A DNA stretch of 64,000 bases from contig CM019237.1 of the NCBI GenBank assembly GCA_009741485.1, forward strand, positions 52,874,252-52,938,251, in the 5' to 3' direction. Shown here piece after piece: positions 13,572 to 26,105 of this stretch (position 1 is the first letter of the stretch; every line of letters begins with the position of its first letter). Position numbers and translations under genes: made by a program. This stretch comes from Malurus cyaneus samueli (lineage: Eukaryota > Chordata > Aves > Passeriformes > Maluridae). The notes beneath the pieces are model-generated. The model was not told where the DNA came from, did no database searches, and saw only the letters and a program-made list of their open reading frames with translations.

Positions 13572-13650
13572 TGTTATGCATTGTGTGCATTGTTATGCAT
13601 TGTATGTTATGCATTGTGCTTTCAGAAATCAGATTACAGAAATCAGATTT
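13572..13650. repeat. Two adjacent short tandem duplications
   Basis: TGTTATGCATTGTG occurs three times at 13572-13585, 13591-13604 (last base A) and 13605-13618, the last two abutting. It is followed at once by CAGAAATCAGATTA at 13623-13636 and its near-copy at 13637-13650. Two unrelated 14-bp units are thus duplicated side by side. Confidence 0.88.
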
Positions 13651-15093
13651 AGAAAAGATCAACTAAATCCTGTCTTTCACCTGCTGTAAAAATATTTTCT
13701 CCCAGGGGTGTATTAGTTTCTAACCCAAAAGAATAGAAACATTTTCCTTGAATATGATTTCATATCACTAATACAACAGAGCCTGCAGACAGTGACTGGG
13801 ATTTTTGCAGAATTCTCTCTATCACTTATTTCTAATTCAAAACAAGCTCTATACATATAATAGTTGCTTTACCCTCCCTGGAGAGAAATGTATTTTTACG
13901 ATCAAGCTAAAATAACTGCTGTTTAGTTGAGGGTTTTTTGTGTACTTTTTTTTTTTTTTTAATTTCTTTGTTTTTGTAACTGATTGCTCCTACAGCATTT
14001 CAATTTCTAAAAAATACAACCATGGCATATACGCTGCAGTTTATTGTATTGAGTCTGTGGAACACCTAAGGAGTTTTGCAGTTATGGCAATCACAGTGCT
14101 ACTCTCTCCCCCTGTGCTTTAACATTTTCTCTTCTGTAAATGCTCTAAGTATATATTTCCTTTTGCCTTTAATTTGTTCTATTTCTTTGCTTTAACATTG
14201 AAGGCATTTTTGGCCTTTGAGATGCAAACCAGAAATTACAGTAACGGTTTAGTGCAAATTTGGATGGTTTCATAATAAGCCATCAGGATCTAATAAGAAG
14301 ACTTGTTATAGTGGGTGTTCATTATGCATCCATCTGAAACCCAAAGAAACTCCATTTCTCATCTCCTTTGGTGCATTTCTCCAGTTTCTCCCCCACAATG
14401 TTTCTCTTGTTCGTGTTTAACAGGGAGGAACTAATTTCTGTCTTTCTTCCTTAAGGATCACAGACCTAGAAAGTGCCAAATTTAATCACGAAAGCAGTAG
14501 CTGGTTCAACATCCCTCCTGACAGCTTCTTATAATTTAAGGGAGACTGGAGGGAAAGGAAATGTGAAGAATCCCAAAAACCTTACATCAAGGAAAGAGGT
14601 TTAGCCTTTCCTCAGATAGTCAGTCTCAGTTTAGTCTTGAGGGAAGAAAAACAGAGGAAGAGTTTAGCTTGTACCAGCCTGAGCCTTGCCCCATAAATGA
14701 GCCCCTACTTATCCTGAGTTCTGAGGGTTGCACAGATAGCATTTAGTTTCATCATTTAGAGGACAGAGCACTGTGCAGGATGGATGAAACTCCCTGGCTA
14801 TCACTGCGTAAATGAAGACAAAAGCAATTCCTCAGTACCTCCCAGAGACACAGCACAAGCTGTCACAGCTTTACTGACCAGCAAATTGTCTCCATAGCTC
14901 TTTGCAGAACCAAGCCAAACCTCCATTTTTGCCTCTCCTCACATTTTGACCCCAATTGCTTGTGTAAAGCATCCTCCAAAGGTGGGGCAACAAGGCAAAT
15001 TATCATTGATTAATCCCAACTGAACAGCTTTGAAAAGTCTGAGGCTTAGCAGGGAGAAGGGGGGACAATGTGTCATTGAGGTTTCTGTCTTAC

Positions 15094-15203
15094 CGCATGA
15101 CAAAATCTGCTTGATCTATTTGTTTGCCGCAGCCACTCTTTTTCAGGATCCCACCGTTTCCCACCACGGAGCATTTCTTCAGTGGCAGCTGGAAGGGAGT
15201 AGC
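15094..15203 (-). CDS. ST8SIA1: ST8SIA1 exon 3: first half of sialylmotif L
   Basis: This 110-nt internal exon opens [11 protein letters not shown] and continues [19 protein letters not shown], ending FVM plus two bases (CG) of an Arg codon. It carries the beginning of sialylmotif L, the CMP-sialic-acid-binding region of all animal sialyltransferases. In the ST8Sia family the motif-L Cys pairs with a Cys of motif S, and the Asn of VGNGG contacts the nucleotide. By recall it aligns to human residues 128-164 with few conservative changes (K for R in GCGRQ, Q for E in QIDEA, D for N after it). Acceptor TTGCTAG|GCT at 15204/15203, entry phase 0, follows directly from exon 2. The donor is CG|GTAAGA at 15094/15093, exit phase 2. 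Read-through into the intron would meet TAA at once. Confidence 0.96.
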
Positions 15204-15320
15204 CTAGCAACACAAAACAAGGACCAGTTTTACAGAGGAGAAAACAAACATCATTGTAGCAGCCACTCCTGGAAAAGCTGGGGAGCTGTCAGGGCTCAAA
15301 AAGAAGCATTAGGAGTGAAG

Positions 15321-15343
15321 AAAAAAAAAAAAAAAAAAAAAAA
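15321..15343 (+). repeat. A23 homopolymer (T23 in the sense of ST8SIA1)
   Basis: An uninterrupted run of 23 A on the plus strand follows GAG-TGAAG. In the sense direction of the gene it is a T23 tract starting about 140 nt and ending about 118 nt upstream of the exon 3 acceptor. No retroelement body is visible beside it, so I do not call it a retroposon tail. Confidence 0.95.
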
Positions 15344-18300
15344 GAAGTTCAGAAATTAGCTGGTAAGTACATGTAGGACAGGTCTGACCCCCACTCCCCA
15401 AACCAGGATGCAACAAATGTGATACAGAAGGTAACTTTCTGCAAAACCAAAACTGCCTGAAGTCCTGACATAGAGACTGAGCAAAAGACAGGCAATCCAC
15501 AAGCCTTCCAGGCAAGCTGCATGGACACAGGGGAAACAAGACAACCAGGAAAACAGGAAAAAAACAATCAATGAAAGTGATCTCCCTGAGCTGATATACA
15601 AAAACCACCTCTGGGGAAGAAAGGAAGGGATGAACAGAGAATGCTGTGATGACAGAACCGCACTGGGAATCTGGAGTCAACCTGGCTCTCTCCGTGGTTG
15701 TGTTGCTGGGACAGGTCACTCCAAAGCCTTAGACAAAGACATCTGGAGCTTGACAGCAGCTCTTTAAACAGCCACTTGCCCAGACACATTATAAATTAAT
15801 ATTAGCATAAATTAAAATTAGAAAGTGATCGTTTTAGCTGAGGAGCTCTTGTAGCTTCTTAACAGGGCATAAAAGTGCATGGTCAAATGGCTATGGGATA
15901 CCGTGCACCAAATACAGTAACGTATTAGATCTGTATAGTCCTCATTCCAGAGGATCTCAAAAGTATGGATGGGACATGTTCCTGCCAGCCCCAAGCCTTT
16001 TGTGAGCTCGGCACAGTCATTTAAGCAGCACACAGTGCTTCAGAGCAGCCCAGCATATGAAAAAAAAGGTGGTGAAGAGACATGTGAATTTAAAGCAGTG
16101 TGATTTAGTTACAGAATGTGATTTGTCTACAATACAAGAGTAAATATTCTCCTCATGCAAAAAAAATTGTGCAGGGATTTTTATTTATCAAACCTGTCAA
16201 AGCCTGACTTTGCAGTAGAGACAGGAGTTACTGCACAGGCCTCAGAGAATGCAGATGCCAGGGAGAGAGAATGCAGCATCATGGAAAAATTCTCATTTCT
16301 GGGAGGCCTCACTTGCATGTACAGAGCAACATCTAACATTGCATCATGCATTCACGAGGCACTACATACAGGACATGGTCCAGAAAACAGACCCAGAGTT
16401 ACAGTACAGACTGCACTTTTTAGGACTTATTCTTGCTGTCGTATTTCTCTTCCTAGATTTACTTGCTTTGTCTACTTTTCTCAGCACATTAGATTCTGTT
16501 CAGCTTATATTAAGTCACAACCTGCTTATTAATGAAAAAACTAACTCTGGATTAAGATACACTTGAGCAGAAAAGTAAATTTTAGTGTCTTGAGATCGAG
16601 TCATAGTTAGGAATGTACTGATAGCACAGCAGAGCAATACTGAGCATGCAACTGAATTCTTGTCCTGCATCTGCCTTCTCAAGAATGTTTTTTTAATTTA
16701 CAGTTATTGAACCAGGAGCATATCTTGAGATTCAAAGGACATCTCATCTCTGAGGTGACCCTGATCAAATGACAGCTCACATTCTCTGTAAAGGTGTGGG
16801 GGTGGGAAGAGGAGGAAATGTAGACTAGATATGTTCTATAAATAACAGTACCTTTCTTATTCAAGATATATCAAAGCTCCTTCCAAGACAGGCTGTGCCA
16901 AACCACAGACAAAGGCAGCAGACATTAACTCTTGCTTTTAAGTGTAGTGGGCACTGTCACATAAATTCTGCCTTTAGATCCCCCAAATGGATATTTAGCA
17001 GTTACTAAATGCTTCCAAATTCTGTGAGTTGCAAACAGCCTTTAATATTGCTTGAGATGACTTGGTGTCCTTCAAGGCAGGCTTATTTCCTGTTCTGCCC
17101 AGAGATGATAATATCAGTTGTTATTTGCATGCATGCTTGGGCTTCCAAAAGCAGATAAAGATTTGAAACTCTTGACTTTCTGTTATCCTGAACACAGGCT
17201 TGCTACCTGGTGTGTACAGAAAATTCCCCCACCAAGATGAGGTACTTCTATTTTTATTCTAGTTTGTACAAATTTGGGAGCAAGGTGGGAAGCCCCAAAT
17301 TATGTAATCATACACAATTTCTACATTTTACCAAACAAAGGCATCAACACTCCCTGGTTCTAAATTACACACATTTTTCATTAATCAAACCCTTATTTGC
17401 TACCTGTATCTCCTGCTTATCATTCTAATTTCCTTCTCCCCATTTACTGCTCAGTCCTGTTGGCTTCACTCTTGGTGGCTCTTGTCCAAACAGCCCATTC
17501 ATCTCGGAATAGCACTCCCTTTCCCTTAAAACAAAGGATTAGCAAAGCCTGTAAGGTTCCACAAGTTTTACAAAGCAACCACTTAATCACACCTGCCAAG
17601 CTACAGCTACTGATTACTGATTAACAGCAAAATAATTCCCAAGTTTGGATCACATCTTGGACTAGGTATCACTTCACAGAATTTAAGAAGCAAAAGAACA
17701 AGATCAGGGCTGACAAGGTGGTGTGAAGGAACCAAAGAAAGCTAAAAGGGGCAGATTATATCATCATGGTGGCCGTCCCTCTGCCTAATCGGCGAGTTCT
17801 ACTGGCTCTATGGATGCAGGAGGAAAACCAGGCTGAATACAGTGGAAAGCCACCATTCCCACCATGCTCACAAACACATTTGCCTCCCCCAGCAAAGTAC
17901 TGAAAATTCAGGACATGCACAGACATCAGAGTCTACATGCCACCCTTTAGCTTAAAATGTTCAGTGGTCTATTTTCCAGAAAACCAAACATAAACTTTCT
18001 ACATACATTAAGCAAGAAACATCATTCCAGTGCCATTTATCAGGGTGTGGGGACTTGTAAAGTCCAAAGGATTAACTGTCCTTGCTGCTTGGTGACATTG
18101 CAGCTGCTTCGAGCTTAATGAAGAGCAATTGCTTAGGATGACCTGGGAGAAACCTGCATTTGTTATCTTGCACATGACTTTTCTTCAGACATTTAAATCA
18201 CAGATCTGTATTATTGCTGAGATTGCAGACACATTCCAGGGACTCTTTGTCCAAATAAACAAACTGTCCAATCACACACAAATTATATAAACCTTAAACT

Positions 18301-19847
18301 CAAGTATTGCCCATAAGCAGCTATGAGAACTACAGCTCCTTTTTTCTCCCTCTACAAAACCTTCTCAATGCTTTACTTCTTTACCATCCACATCACAACA
18401 CTTTGCTAGGCAAATTATCAGTTCATTGTTGACAGCATGTAAGTTCTCACATTAAAGGGACCCAGCTGTCCTTTGCGTTAAATGATCACAAAAAGCTCAG
18501 CTGTTTTTCTCCTTAGAAGTTTAAGCTAGCCTAACAAATGCTAGCTTTAGGCAGCATAGTTATAACAAAAGCATTTCCACTAATATTAGCTTCCTGAAAC
18601 TCTGCTATTTTCATTGCCAACACATATGTTATTTTCTTCATTCATGAAATTTTTATGAATGGCCAGAGTCTTGTGTGTGGACTGGAAAAAAACCAGCCTC
18701 AATTTATTTAGTTTGATAGAGAAAATGTACAAAAAACCACCAACTCATCCCCATTATTAAGCAATAATTATCACAGAATTTACAAATACTTCTAAATAGT
18801 AACAGTCTGCATATTGGAAATAAGCAGAATGAATTCCCTTTAAACATAAGTCAAGTAATTTTAAAAGAATTGCATAAGGCACTTTTTTAAAGGTATGTCC
18901 CCCCAAAAAACAAAGCCAGAAAGGCCCCATTCTTTCATTTCCCCCTTTTTAAACAATGAAACTCTACTGATGATCAGTGAAGATATTCTAGTTCATATTC
19001 ATGTAAACAAAAGAACCTGCACATCTCACTGTGAATTCCATGACAAATAAGCACACAGAGCAATAGATTAAAGACTCCCAGCTGAATATGGGACTAATTT
19101 AACAAAGCGTCTCTCAAGTAATTCACTGATTAGTTTCATCATTCATCTAAATAGAAATAAATCATTGTCACCAGTTAAAAGAACATTGCACAGTACTAAC
19201 AAAAAATAATTTATTTTAGATAATGCTACTCTAAGTCACTTCAATTTCATTGTTAGGCTGTTAACACACTAATTTTTGCCCACTTCCTGAAAAAGACTTT
19301 AATCAGCAACCAAGTTCTTACTGGAAAAACAGGAAAAAATTACAGTATTCAGCCTTTCATTTAATGCTGAAGATAAAAAAAATATTGAAAACACTGAGAA
19401 TATAAATTAGAATAATTTCTCTTTTAAAAAAAGCATTTTGAATTTGAAAGAGATGCCATAATTTTACTGTCCTTTTTGAGAAGACAGCATCCTGATGAGA
19501 AGGGTGAAGTTTTACCGACTTTCCTAAGGAGCCAGCAAAATGCTGAGAGCTCACAGTGGTTTTTCACGCTGTCAGACACTGCAGGGTGGCACAAGCTCCT
19601 TCTTCATTGTTTACAAATCATGTTCGGTCTGATGGGTGCCTTTGTTCCACCTACAGAGCTGTCAAGACATGACAGCTTGATGACAAAAAACCATAAACGT
19701 CAGGGAAGGTGTATTCCCGACAGGGGAATGTGTGGGGTGGCTGTGGTTCTTTCCATTTCACTCCTTTCTTTCCAGAGAACTGCTCCAATCCTATCCTAAG
19801 CAGGTGCAGGAATCTAGAGTAGAGTGACCAGCGAGGGAACAGACGGA

Positions 19848-20135
19848 GAATCACAGAATCACGGAATCACAGAATCACAGAATGGTTTGGCTTGGGAGGG
19901 ACCTTAAAGTTTATCTTGTTCCAACACCTCTGGGAACAGGTGAGGCAGGGACACCTTCCACTAGACCAGGTTGTTCAAAGCTCCATCCAAACCCACCTGG
20001 CCTTGAACACTTCCAGGGACAGGGCATCCACAACTTCTCTGAGCAACTTGTTCCACCGCCTCACCCCTCTCATAGAAACAAAACTCAAATTCCACATATC
20101 TAATCTAAACTCCCTCTCATTGGAACAGATGGGGC
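19848..20135 (-). repeat. CR1 LINE 3' fragment with intact terminal repeats
   Basis: On the plus strand the copy begins with four tandem ATCACAGA/ATCACGGA units (the CR1 8-bp end repeats), then AATGGTTTGGCTTGGGAGGG and the ACTAGACCAGGTTGTTCAAA block. It continues to the CTCATTGGAACAGATGGGGC region, about 290 bp in all. It is well preserved and so relatively young. It lies in the same orientation as the host gene and is truncated at its 5' end like almost all CR1 copies. Confidence 0.95.
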
Positions 20136-23100
20136 TCTGATTAAAAAGTGATTATTACAAGAAGAAATGGTGGCAGTGACTATGAAAGGAGATAAGGAAC
20201 AGATCCTACACTGGGCTTCCAGCTACCTTCTTCAGTTTATTTTGGCACTGCCAACCAGTCTATATTGAAACATGAAGCTCACTGTACAGGAGAGAAGTTG
20301 TCCAGGTGGGAAAGCTCCTCTGTAGGTCCACATCTGAGTCATGACAGCGGTGTCTTTACTGAGCTCTGAAGTGGAATTCAGCATCCAAGCTTATGCAAAC
20401 TTTGTGCTCTTCGCAAACATGCACTTCAGACAGTGTTGTTTTTCATGGGATTAGAACCTCAGGAACTATTTACACAGGGACACAGGCCTGCAAAAGACCT
20501 CTTGGAAGGCTGAATACATTGCTGTGCTGCTGCAGGAAAAGCTCTGCTATCCAAAAGGATCCATGAAATGCAGAGCAACCACACACAAGCTCACACTAAA
20601 GAGAGAACACACTGCAACATTATTCACATAAATCACGGAGTAGCAGTGACTAAGCTGGCAGCCACTTTTAGTTCCAGCTGTACTTTAAGTAGGAACTTCA
20701 AAATGGGGATCTTTAATAGCTTTCTACCCAGCATGATGTCACTGCAAGAGAGCACTTTCTGGGAATTAAAAGAACATTTCAAATTGCTGATGTGGCATTT
20801 AATTCAATAGAGTCAGCCTCCATACAGTCAGGACTGCACAGTGTGGGGATTATGGAAAAAAAAATTAAAAAAGCACATTTGTAGATTGGACACAAATGTT
20901 TTAAATAATGAATGCTCTGGTAATGCCAAGGGAATTCTCCCTGACAAGACAAAAAGAACAAACAGGTGAGAAATTCCAAAGATCTGCAAGATTTCTGGGT
21001 CCACACTTTCTGACCTGCCATGCACTAAGACCCCAAATTTTGGATTAAAAATGACAAAAAGGAAATAGAGTTTGATGATACTGGGGGAAGGGGGGTGAGA
21101 GGTGTCTCTTATTCTGGGAGATGTTACAGTTTTCCAACATTTCCATAATTGGGAATCCTCAAGAAGACCTTATTCTGCCTCCTAAATAGCTGCATTTAAG
21201 TGTTCTGTGGAGTAACCTGGTCCCATGTAAACAGTAGAAGGTGGAAAAATAATGTATAAATTCCTTGTGGAACAGCATGACCAGAATCCATAAACAACTG
21301 CCTCTGCTGGCATCCCTCACTACCTTCTCATACTCTTGAGTAACTCCCTTGATTTGTTCTTTTTAAATCCTGAGTGACAAGGCTAAACTTCGAGTCACAG
21401 GACAAATCACTAAAATCTTTCAAAATCCACAGGAACACTCAGCAAATCCTTCCTCTTCCCTGATTGCCTGACAACACCAGATGCTATGAGGGGCTCTTCT
21501 GTGCGGGATGGTCAGCCCTGCTGTGCTTTGCCAGCACCTTTGGAGACAGCTACACAACAGCCACCCTCTGGCATTTCCGCTGGCTCAGTGAAACGCTGCC
21601 CAGTATTTACACAACCTCCCAGATCACTGGCACTAGGTGGCAGAAGGACACGTAGGAACAGCAGGTATTCCAGCACTTATTTCCCTGTTTCTTAATCTGC
21701 TTCAAGTCAGAGAAGAGAAAAAGCTGTGCATGAACGTGTATATGCCAGGGCTGCATTGATAAAATTCTCTGAGCTTAAGCCAAAAAAAATGTGCACCAAA
21801 ACCTTTTTAACTTTGTGTGTTCCATGGAAACAAGGATGAACACAAATCATCACTTCTGGGGGGGGAACTACTTTCTTAATGTCATGCATATCTATTAAAC
21901 AACACAAGTAGTTATCTTAGGACAGTATAACGAGTTTTTCTGCAAGTCTGGGAAATTGCAGTATAAACATCAAGGCAGTTAATCTGCCTTGCAGCACACA
22001 ATGTCCTGGCTGAGGAAGTTACTCTCTGTGGGCACACATGCACAAAAGCCTTTGTTAAAGTAATTATTATGTCCCAGGTAAGCAAACAAAGACTAACTAA
22101 ATAATATGGCTGCCAAGTGACAAAGTCCTCCAACTCTGCCTGTACTTTCTCCCTCAGTGATTTCAGGATGCACAGCTTGAGTAGCAAGCAGAAACCAAAA
22201 CAGAATAAGGAAAATTGCAGGGTATCTGCTTACTTATGTCTCATGTAGGAATAAGTGGAGAATGTTGAATTGTTCTCTTGTGGCAGTGTAGGACAACACA
22301 CAGTCAGCAAGCAAGATATCTGGAAATTTTGTAAGACCAACTATTGCTCATTAAAGGGTACTGCTTACTTTTCCCAGTTTTAATAACGTTTTTTTCAATG
22401 GTTTCATGTTCTCCAAAATTCTACTAGCAAGACACAGTACATGCAATAAATAAGGTTAGTTTCAGCTCATAAAAAATAAAAAGGGCTTCCAATTCTATTG
22501 TAGAAAGGACAAGAACACTTAAAGGAAGAGATCTCTGAATTGCTGATCCCACTGGTATGAATAAGGAGTTACAGCAAAGTTAATTCATCAAGCTACGTAG
22601 GCATCAAAATATGGATTTAGTTACCATGTGAGGTATGAAGTAGCAACACACTTGCATTTTGACAGTCTATTAAACAATGAACCTCTACAAGGAAAAGATC
22701 CTCTCATCAACAAGTAATCCTTGCCTTTCCTTCACCTCTAAATAGTTTAGATGAACCACTGACATCTTTTGAGATTTGCTGGTAGAAAAACATCAAAGAC
22801 AAGTAGCAAGGATTGAACTCTCCAGGCAATTTGCAATTAAGAGTTTGAGCAGAGTTTAAACACTGGGATTGGTTTCTCAGCAACATGGAAACACAGCTTA
22901 TGTCGTTTCATACTTGCAATTTCCTATTTTTTTGCCTCTATTAGTGAGAAAAATTAAGCCTCTTAAAGAAGTTTCACTTATCTTGTAGACAAGGAGGCAA
23001 AACATTTTAAGACAAAGTTCAGACTTTGAAAATTCCAAATTTTACTGCACATATGGAGATTATTTACCAATGTATCAATCTACATCTTACATCTTTAGTT

Positions 23101-23792
23101 TACCCTTCACCCAGAAAACTATATGGCACATGATCTGGCTCACGTAACTAACAATTCATGAAAAGCTGACATGTAAGACTTGAAAAGCAAATAACAATGC
23201 ACAAAGAAAAAAAACCAAAGAATTTCAAGGAGTGCACATAAAGCAATGGTACAGGCCTACATTTAGAATACTTTATTCGGGGTAATCTTTCTGCAGAGAA
23301 GTAGAGCCAAGGTTAAAAGCCCTTCCTGGAAAGTCAGAAAGGAGATCAGCAGCATCAAAGGATTTACATATAATGAGTGACTACCGAAGTGTTTAAAAAG
23401 CCATGTTTACCAAATAAGGAAGCAATTAGAGGGAAGTGCAGTGCCATGTAATGTCATGGCTAAAGGTTATGAAAACAGAAGTTTAGAAGGTCAAGGAGGT
23501 TAAGGGGAATAACTCCTGCAATTACAGAACCAATGAGGTTTCCATTAGCTATTTATTTTCTTTGCTAATGAAAACAAAATTCTTTAAAATGTATTTTCAC
23601 ATAAAGGCATGAGAATAATTCATGAATAACTTAGCATAACTGATTTGAATAAAAAACAGTCACTTCTACATCAATAATAAAACACTTAGCAACATAAGAT
23701 TAAAATGGGGAAAAGTGTCATTTCATTATATAAGGGTATAGTTTCCCTATAAAGCAATCAGAAAGTGTCTTTTGTTGCAAGATTACATGAAG

Positions 23793-24229
23793 CCTTGTCC
23801 AGAGAAGAGCAACAGAGCTGCGGAAGAGTCTGGAGCATAAGTTCTGTGAGGGGCAGTTTACCCTGGAGAAAAGGAGGCTCAAGGGAGACCTTACCACTCT
23901 CTACAAGCACCTGAAATCAGACTGTAGTCAGGTGGGGGTAGGGCTTTTCTCCCAGGTAATAAGCAACAGGACAAGAGGAAGCGGCCTCAAGCTGTGCCAG
24001 GGGAGGCTCAGGTGTGACATGAGGAAGAATTTCTCCATGGAAAGGTTTGTCAGGCACTAGAATGGCTGCCCGGGGAGGTGGTGGAATCATCATCCTTGGA
24101 AGAGTTCAAGAAATGCCTGGATGCGGCACTCAGTACTGTGGTCTAGTTGACCAGGTGGAGATTGTTCAAAGATTGGAATCAATGATCCTGGAGGGCTTTT
24201 CCAACCTAAATGATTCCGTGATTCCGTGA
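23793..24229 (+). repeat. CR1 LINE 3' fragment (about 437 bp)
   Basis: The copy opens with CCAGAGAAGAGCAACAGAGC and continues through CTGGAGAAAAGGAGGCTCAA, a GTGACATGAGGAAGAATTTC block and GGGCTTTTCCAACCTAAATG. It ends with two ATTCCGTG terminal units at 24213-24228. This subfamily differs from the ones with AACCCAAACCATTC near the end. It is antisense to the host gene. The 5' end is truncated and no reverse-transcriptase coding remains. Confidence 0.95.
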
Positions 24230-26036
24230 AAGTTCTTTTGGTGCTTGCTTCTCTACTGAGAGGGCAGCCAAACAGGGAGGCCAGGCCACAGGGACCCAAC
24301 CCAGCCAAGACAGCACAATTACACATTAGAATCTGAAAACTAACTTCACACAAAGGTCTTTCCTTCCTGACTCGGTGCTTCCCTTGCTTCTAGCAGGACA
24401 GAATTCACACAATCCCGCCCAGCTCCTGCTCCAGGAGCCACCCTGTCACCTTGTCACTATGAGCTGTTTCTTACGTGTCAGGACCATGGACAGCTCCATG
24501 ATCCACGGCGGTCCCCCGGCTCTCCCCACCATCCTCTGAGAGATGTGATTACAGTCCCTGAGGAAAAAGGCTAAAACAAATGACATGCTGCCCCTCTGTT
24601 CGATGTTGCAATTTGGAGAAGACAATGACAAGTTTCAAGTTTGTACAGTATATTCCTTCTCAACTGTATCCAGCCAAAATAGGTAACACTAAAAGAAAAT
24701 GTTTTTCCCCCCTGAGCGTATAATCTCTTATAACATGACCTGTAGTTAGAAAAGCAGATTAGATTCTTTTCTCTTTTTTCTTTTTTTTGTATCAATAGTT
24801 TGATTCTACACAAGTGGACCACCTAGCCCTTCCATTTCTGTGTTGGTCCTCCGACAATGCCATTCATGATACCAAGAAATGAAAGGTATTAGACCATCCC
24901 ACTGCAAACAAACAAGTCAGCAACAATATTGTGCCCTTTTTTTTTCCCATTAAAAAAGATTGTAGTGACTCTAGAATACACAGAGAACAAGTAAATTAAA
25001 TCGTTTCCTTTTAACAGCATCCCTCGTGTACTCTTAATTGCATTTTCACACCCTTCAGCATAGATCTGTACTCTTTTCACCACAAATTAATGCAACTCAG
25101 TCTTGGCCTGTCAGAGCCTACATATTCTCTTTTTTTTCACTCAGCTTCTCCTTTGTGCCAGCAAAGCAATGGCACATTTGGGTGTTTCATTTCAGATGTT
25201 AATCCCAAAGAGAAACCTTACCAGAAATACAGAGTTTCATTGAGCTTTTGTATTAAAATCTTGGAGGCCTGCAAAGTTTATAGTCTTTCATAAATCAAGA
25301 TTAAAATGAAAATTTTATAGATATTAATAAATTCATGGCCTCCATTTTTCATTCACAAAATAGTTTCATGGTGAAGCTTCCACTTAAGCAGAGAGAATTT
25401 TCACCAAGGTTTCATTAAGCTGAAGAGGACACTTGCAGATACAACTGACTGGCAGATTCCACACTCCAAATATTCCAGTGAAGAGGAGGTTGTTTTACAA
25501 CACTCTGCTAAAGATAAATTAGCAATGATTCTACATCAGAATTCAAAATGGGCAAGTCTTTCACAACAAGTTTGCCAAAGTGGTGGGTCACAGGCTACAC
25601 TACTTTGTTTAAATCACTTCTCCCACTCCTACTTAAAATTCAGACATCCAAATTCGCTACATCAAAGAAATGTAAGAGCTCTACTGAATTTACAGCAATT
25701 TGTATGTAACAGAATTCCACACAGAGCTCATTCCACTACAGAACAAGCACAAACTCCACGTGCTTCAGAGCAGGAGCTCTACTCTGTCAGGTCAGAGGTA
25801 GAGATTAAACACTCCCTCAGGCCTCTCGAGCCTCAGACACTGTGAATGCTACTCATCCCAGGGAGTGGCCCAGGGAATAGCTCCACACAGTTCAGTGTGC
25901 TGGGTGAGTAAAAGGTGAAAAACTCCCCTTTCCAAGAGCACTGCGTGGGAGGATGCAAGATTTCAGGCAGCCAGCACTCAGCGTTTCTTTATTTCTCTCT
26001 CCTGCCACGCGCAAGAACATATTCCAGAAATGAAGG

Positions 26037-26105
26037 CACACAGGCAGATAGACAGAAACACTGCAACACAGGCAGATAGAAAAAAACAAAAAAACAAAAA
26101 AACCC
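26037..26105. repeat. Imperfect 29-bp repeat followed by (AAAAAAAC)n
   Basis: ACACAGGCAGATAGA recurs with a 29-bp offset at about 26038 and 26067. The second copy runs into a short AAAAAAAC microsatellite ending near 26105. Confidence 0.75.

Larger units (their letters stand above)
10973..15093 (-). other. ST8SIA1: ST8SIA1 intron 3 (4,121 bp)
   Basis: This intron separates the two halves of sialylmotif L. It begins GTAAGA at 15093 and ends TGTGTGCAG at 10973. It is AT-rich with several homopolymer runs (A12 at 12424-12435, T15 at 13946-13960), a low-complexity A/C block near 12.0 kb and clustered short tandem duplications near 13.6 kb. I see no CR1 copy in it, unlike the three flanking introns, and no convincing exon on either strand. 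Confidence 0.9.

Noticed and set aside
15321..15343. Poly-A tail of a processed pseudogene or SINE
   Set aside because: No retroposed body, internal promoter boxes or target-site duplication was seen on the 5' side of the A-run; a plain homopolymer is the simpler reading.
15309..15719. 136-codon minus-strand open frame just upstream of exon 3
   Set aside because: It begins upstream and runs into the T23 tract (a poly-Phe run). It is not in continuity with the exon 3 frame and has no domain.
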